Below are positions 5,183-5,943 of a stretch of DNA of 5,943 bases, one piece after another. Within the stretch, counting starts at the first letter, position 1. Each line of letters begins with the position of its first letter. A model generated the notes under the pieces. The model had not been told where the DNA came from and did not search any database. It was given only the letters and a program-made list of their open reading frames with translations. The stretch comes from an uncultured Clostridia bacterium. Its GTDB lineage: Bacteria; Bacillota; Clostridia; Christensenellales; CAG-314. The DNA is taken from the NCBI GenBank assembly GCA_934177025.1, contig CAKPPA010000068.1:1-5943 (forward strand). Reading direction: 5' to 3'. Made by a program: the position numbers and the translations under genes.

Positions 5183-5943
5183 CGAAATGCGTTGGGTTAT
5201 CCGCCAAATATTTGCGTACCGTTGCGGTAAACGCCAAGCGAATGTCGCTGTCGATGTTAATTTTGCAAACCGCCATTTCCGCCGCTTTCCGCAAAAATTC
5301 CTCCGGAATGCCTTGTGCGCCTTGCATGCGACCGCCGTATTGTTCAATCAGTTCCACGTATTCCTGCGGGACGCTGGACGCTCCGTGTAACACGATTGGG
5401 AAATTCGGCACTTTTTTCATTACGTCTTCCAAAATGTCGAATCTCAATTTCGGGGTGCCTTTAAACTTAAATGCGCCGTGCGACGTTCCGATGGCAATGG
5501 CAAGGCTATCCACCTTGGTGCGGAACACAAACTCCTCCACTTGCGCCGGATCGGTGTACTGCGTGTATTCGCTCACGACGTTTTCCTCCACTCCGGCAAG
5601 GCGACCTAATTCGCCTTCGACCACAACGCCTCTGTCGTGCGCGTAATCCACGACTTTTTTGGTTAAGGCGATGTTTTCCTCAAACGGCAGTGCGCTTGCA
5701 TCGATCATAACGGAAGTAAACCCGTTGTCCACGCAGTTTTTGCAAATTTCAAAACTATCCCCGTGGTCGAGGTGCATTACGATCGGCAAATCGCTTTCCA
5801 AAACCGCAGCCTCGTACAATTTTTTTAAATACACGGGATTTGCGTATTTCCGTGCGCCTTGGCTGACTTGCAAAATCAGCGGGGAGCGCGTTTCCATTCC
5901 CGCTTCCACAATGGCTTGAATCGTTTCCATATTGTTGACGTTA
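5154..5943 (-). CDS. fba: Class II fructose-bisphosphate aldolase, 5' partial, C-terminal frameshift
   Basis: This enzyme cleaves fructose 1,6-bisphosphate to dihydroxyacetone phosphate and glyceraldehyde 3-phosphate, using a zinc ion, in glycolysis in the cytosol. The frame is already open at the right edge (NVNN before METIQAIVEAG); family members have a preceding segment ending in AFNVNN, so the true start lies outside the window and the ATG at 5930 is internal. Seen in order: SPLILQVSQGARKYA, MHLDHGDSFE (catalytic Asp and zinc His), VEGELGRLAGVEE, IGTSHGAFKF (zinc His), VLHGASSVP (zinc His) and NIDSDIRLAF (phosphate binding). After FDPR the frame continues as AGARCH to TAA at 5154, while the expected LGPAR-to-end tail is found in another frame. 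All visible catalytic residues are kept, but loss of the last helix could affect folding or oligomer contacts. The gene is convergent to the small-gene cassette and has its own terminator at 5048-5082. Confidence 0.88.
   Translation of the reverse strand, partial: NVNNMETIQAIVEAGMETRSPLILQVSQGARKYANPVYLKKLYEAAVLESDLPIVMHLDHGDSFEICKNCVDNGFTSVMIDASALPFEENIALTKKVVDYAHDRGVVVEGELGRLAGVEENVVSEYTQYTDPAQVEEFVFRTKVDSLAIAIGTSHGAFKFKGTPKLRFDILEDVMKKVPNFPIVLHGASSVPQEYVELIEQYGGRMQGAQGIPEEFLRKAAEMAVCKINIDSDIRLAFTATVRKYLADNPTHFDPRAGARCH

Noticed and set aside
4982..5230. Open frame encoding a very basic 82-aa peptide on the plus strand
   Set aside because: It spans the aldolase terminator and the antisense of the aldolase 3' end; composition comes from A-runs and there is no ribosome binding site evidence.
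1..5943. CRISPR array, tRNA, rRNA or insertion sequence
   Set aside because: No regularly spaced repeats, tRNA-like cloverleaf, rRNA core sequences, transposase reading frame or terminal inverted repeats were seen.

Overview
The window looks like a chromosomal stretch of a low-to-moderate GC Gram-positive-type anaerobe (Bacillota, Clostridia/Negativicutes-like). The reasons are strong AGGAGG-type ribosome binding sites, near-consensus sigma-A promoters, long A/T homopolymers, a polyamine-type ABC transporter operon headed by an XRE-cupin regulator, and an oxygen-sensitive L-cysteine desulfidase-type enzyme. TGA is used as a stop. The exact taxon cannot be read from the sequence.

Layout. Minus strand, 1-1155: an XRE/cupin regulator followed after 15 bases by a PotA-like ATPase that runs off the left edge. 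Both are transcribed from an excellent promoter at 1230-1257, with a candidate autoregulatory operator just downstream of the start point. Divergently, on the plus strand, a CyuA-family (UPF0597) cysteine desulfidase (1493-2770) overlaps by ATGA a gene for a two-TM, zinc-ribbon membrane protein (2767-3306). This pair ends at a clear terminator (3322-3350). The cyuA promoter carries nested inverted repeats that look like a regulator binding site.

From about 3351 to 4933 lies a cassette of small genes, all on the plus strand and bounded by two terminators: an 87-aa orphan, an 84/93-aa orphan whose ribosome binding site and start codon are duplicated in a 27-bp tandem repeat, a stand-alone small alarmone hydrolase (MESH1/SpoT-HD type), and a frameshifted paralogue of the first orphan. 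The right half of the cassette has foreign-looking codon usage: nine ATA codons in the 181-codon hydrolase, none in the 425-codon cyuA. This is the accessory part of the window.

Minus strand, 5048-5943: a class II fructose-bisphosphate aldolase whose N-terminus lies beyond the right edge. Its conserved last 27 residues are out of frame, which implies a small deletion or a sequence error near 5180. Its own strong terminator is at 5048-5082.

The genes do not form a single pathway. Polyamine uptake, cysteine breakdown and glycolysis are ordinary metabolic modules. The notable parts are the small-gene/alarmone-hydrolase cassette, the two independent frameshifts, the duplicated start region and the candidate operators. 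I found no convincing wholly new system. The cassette is the best candidate for something undescribed.
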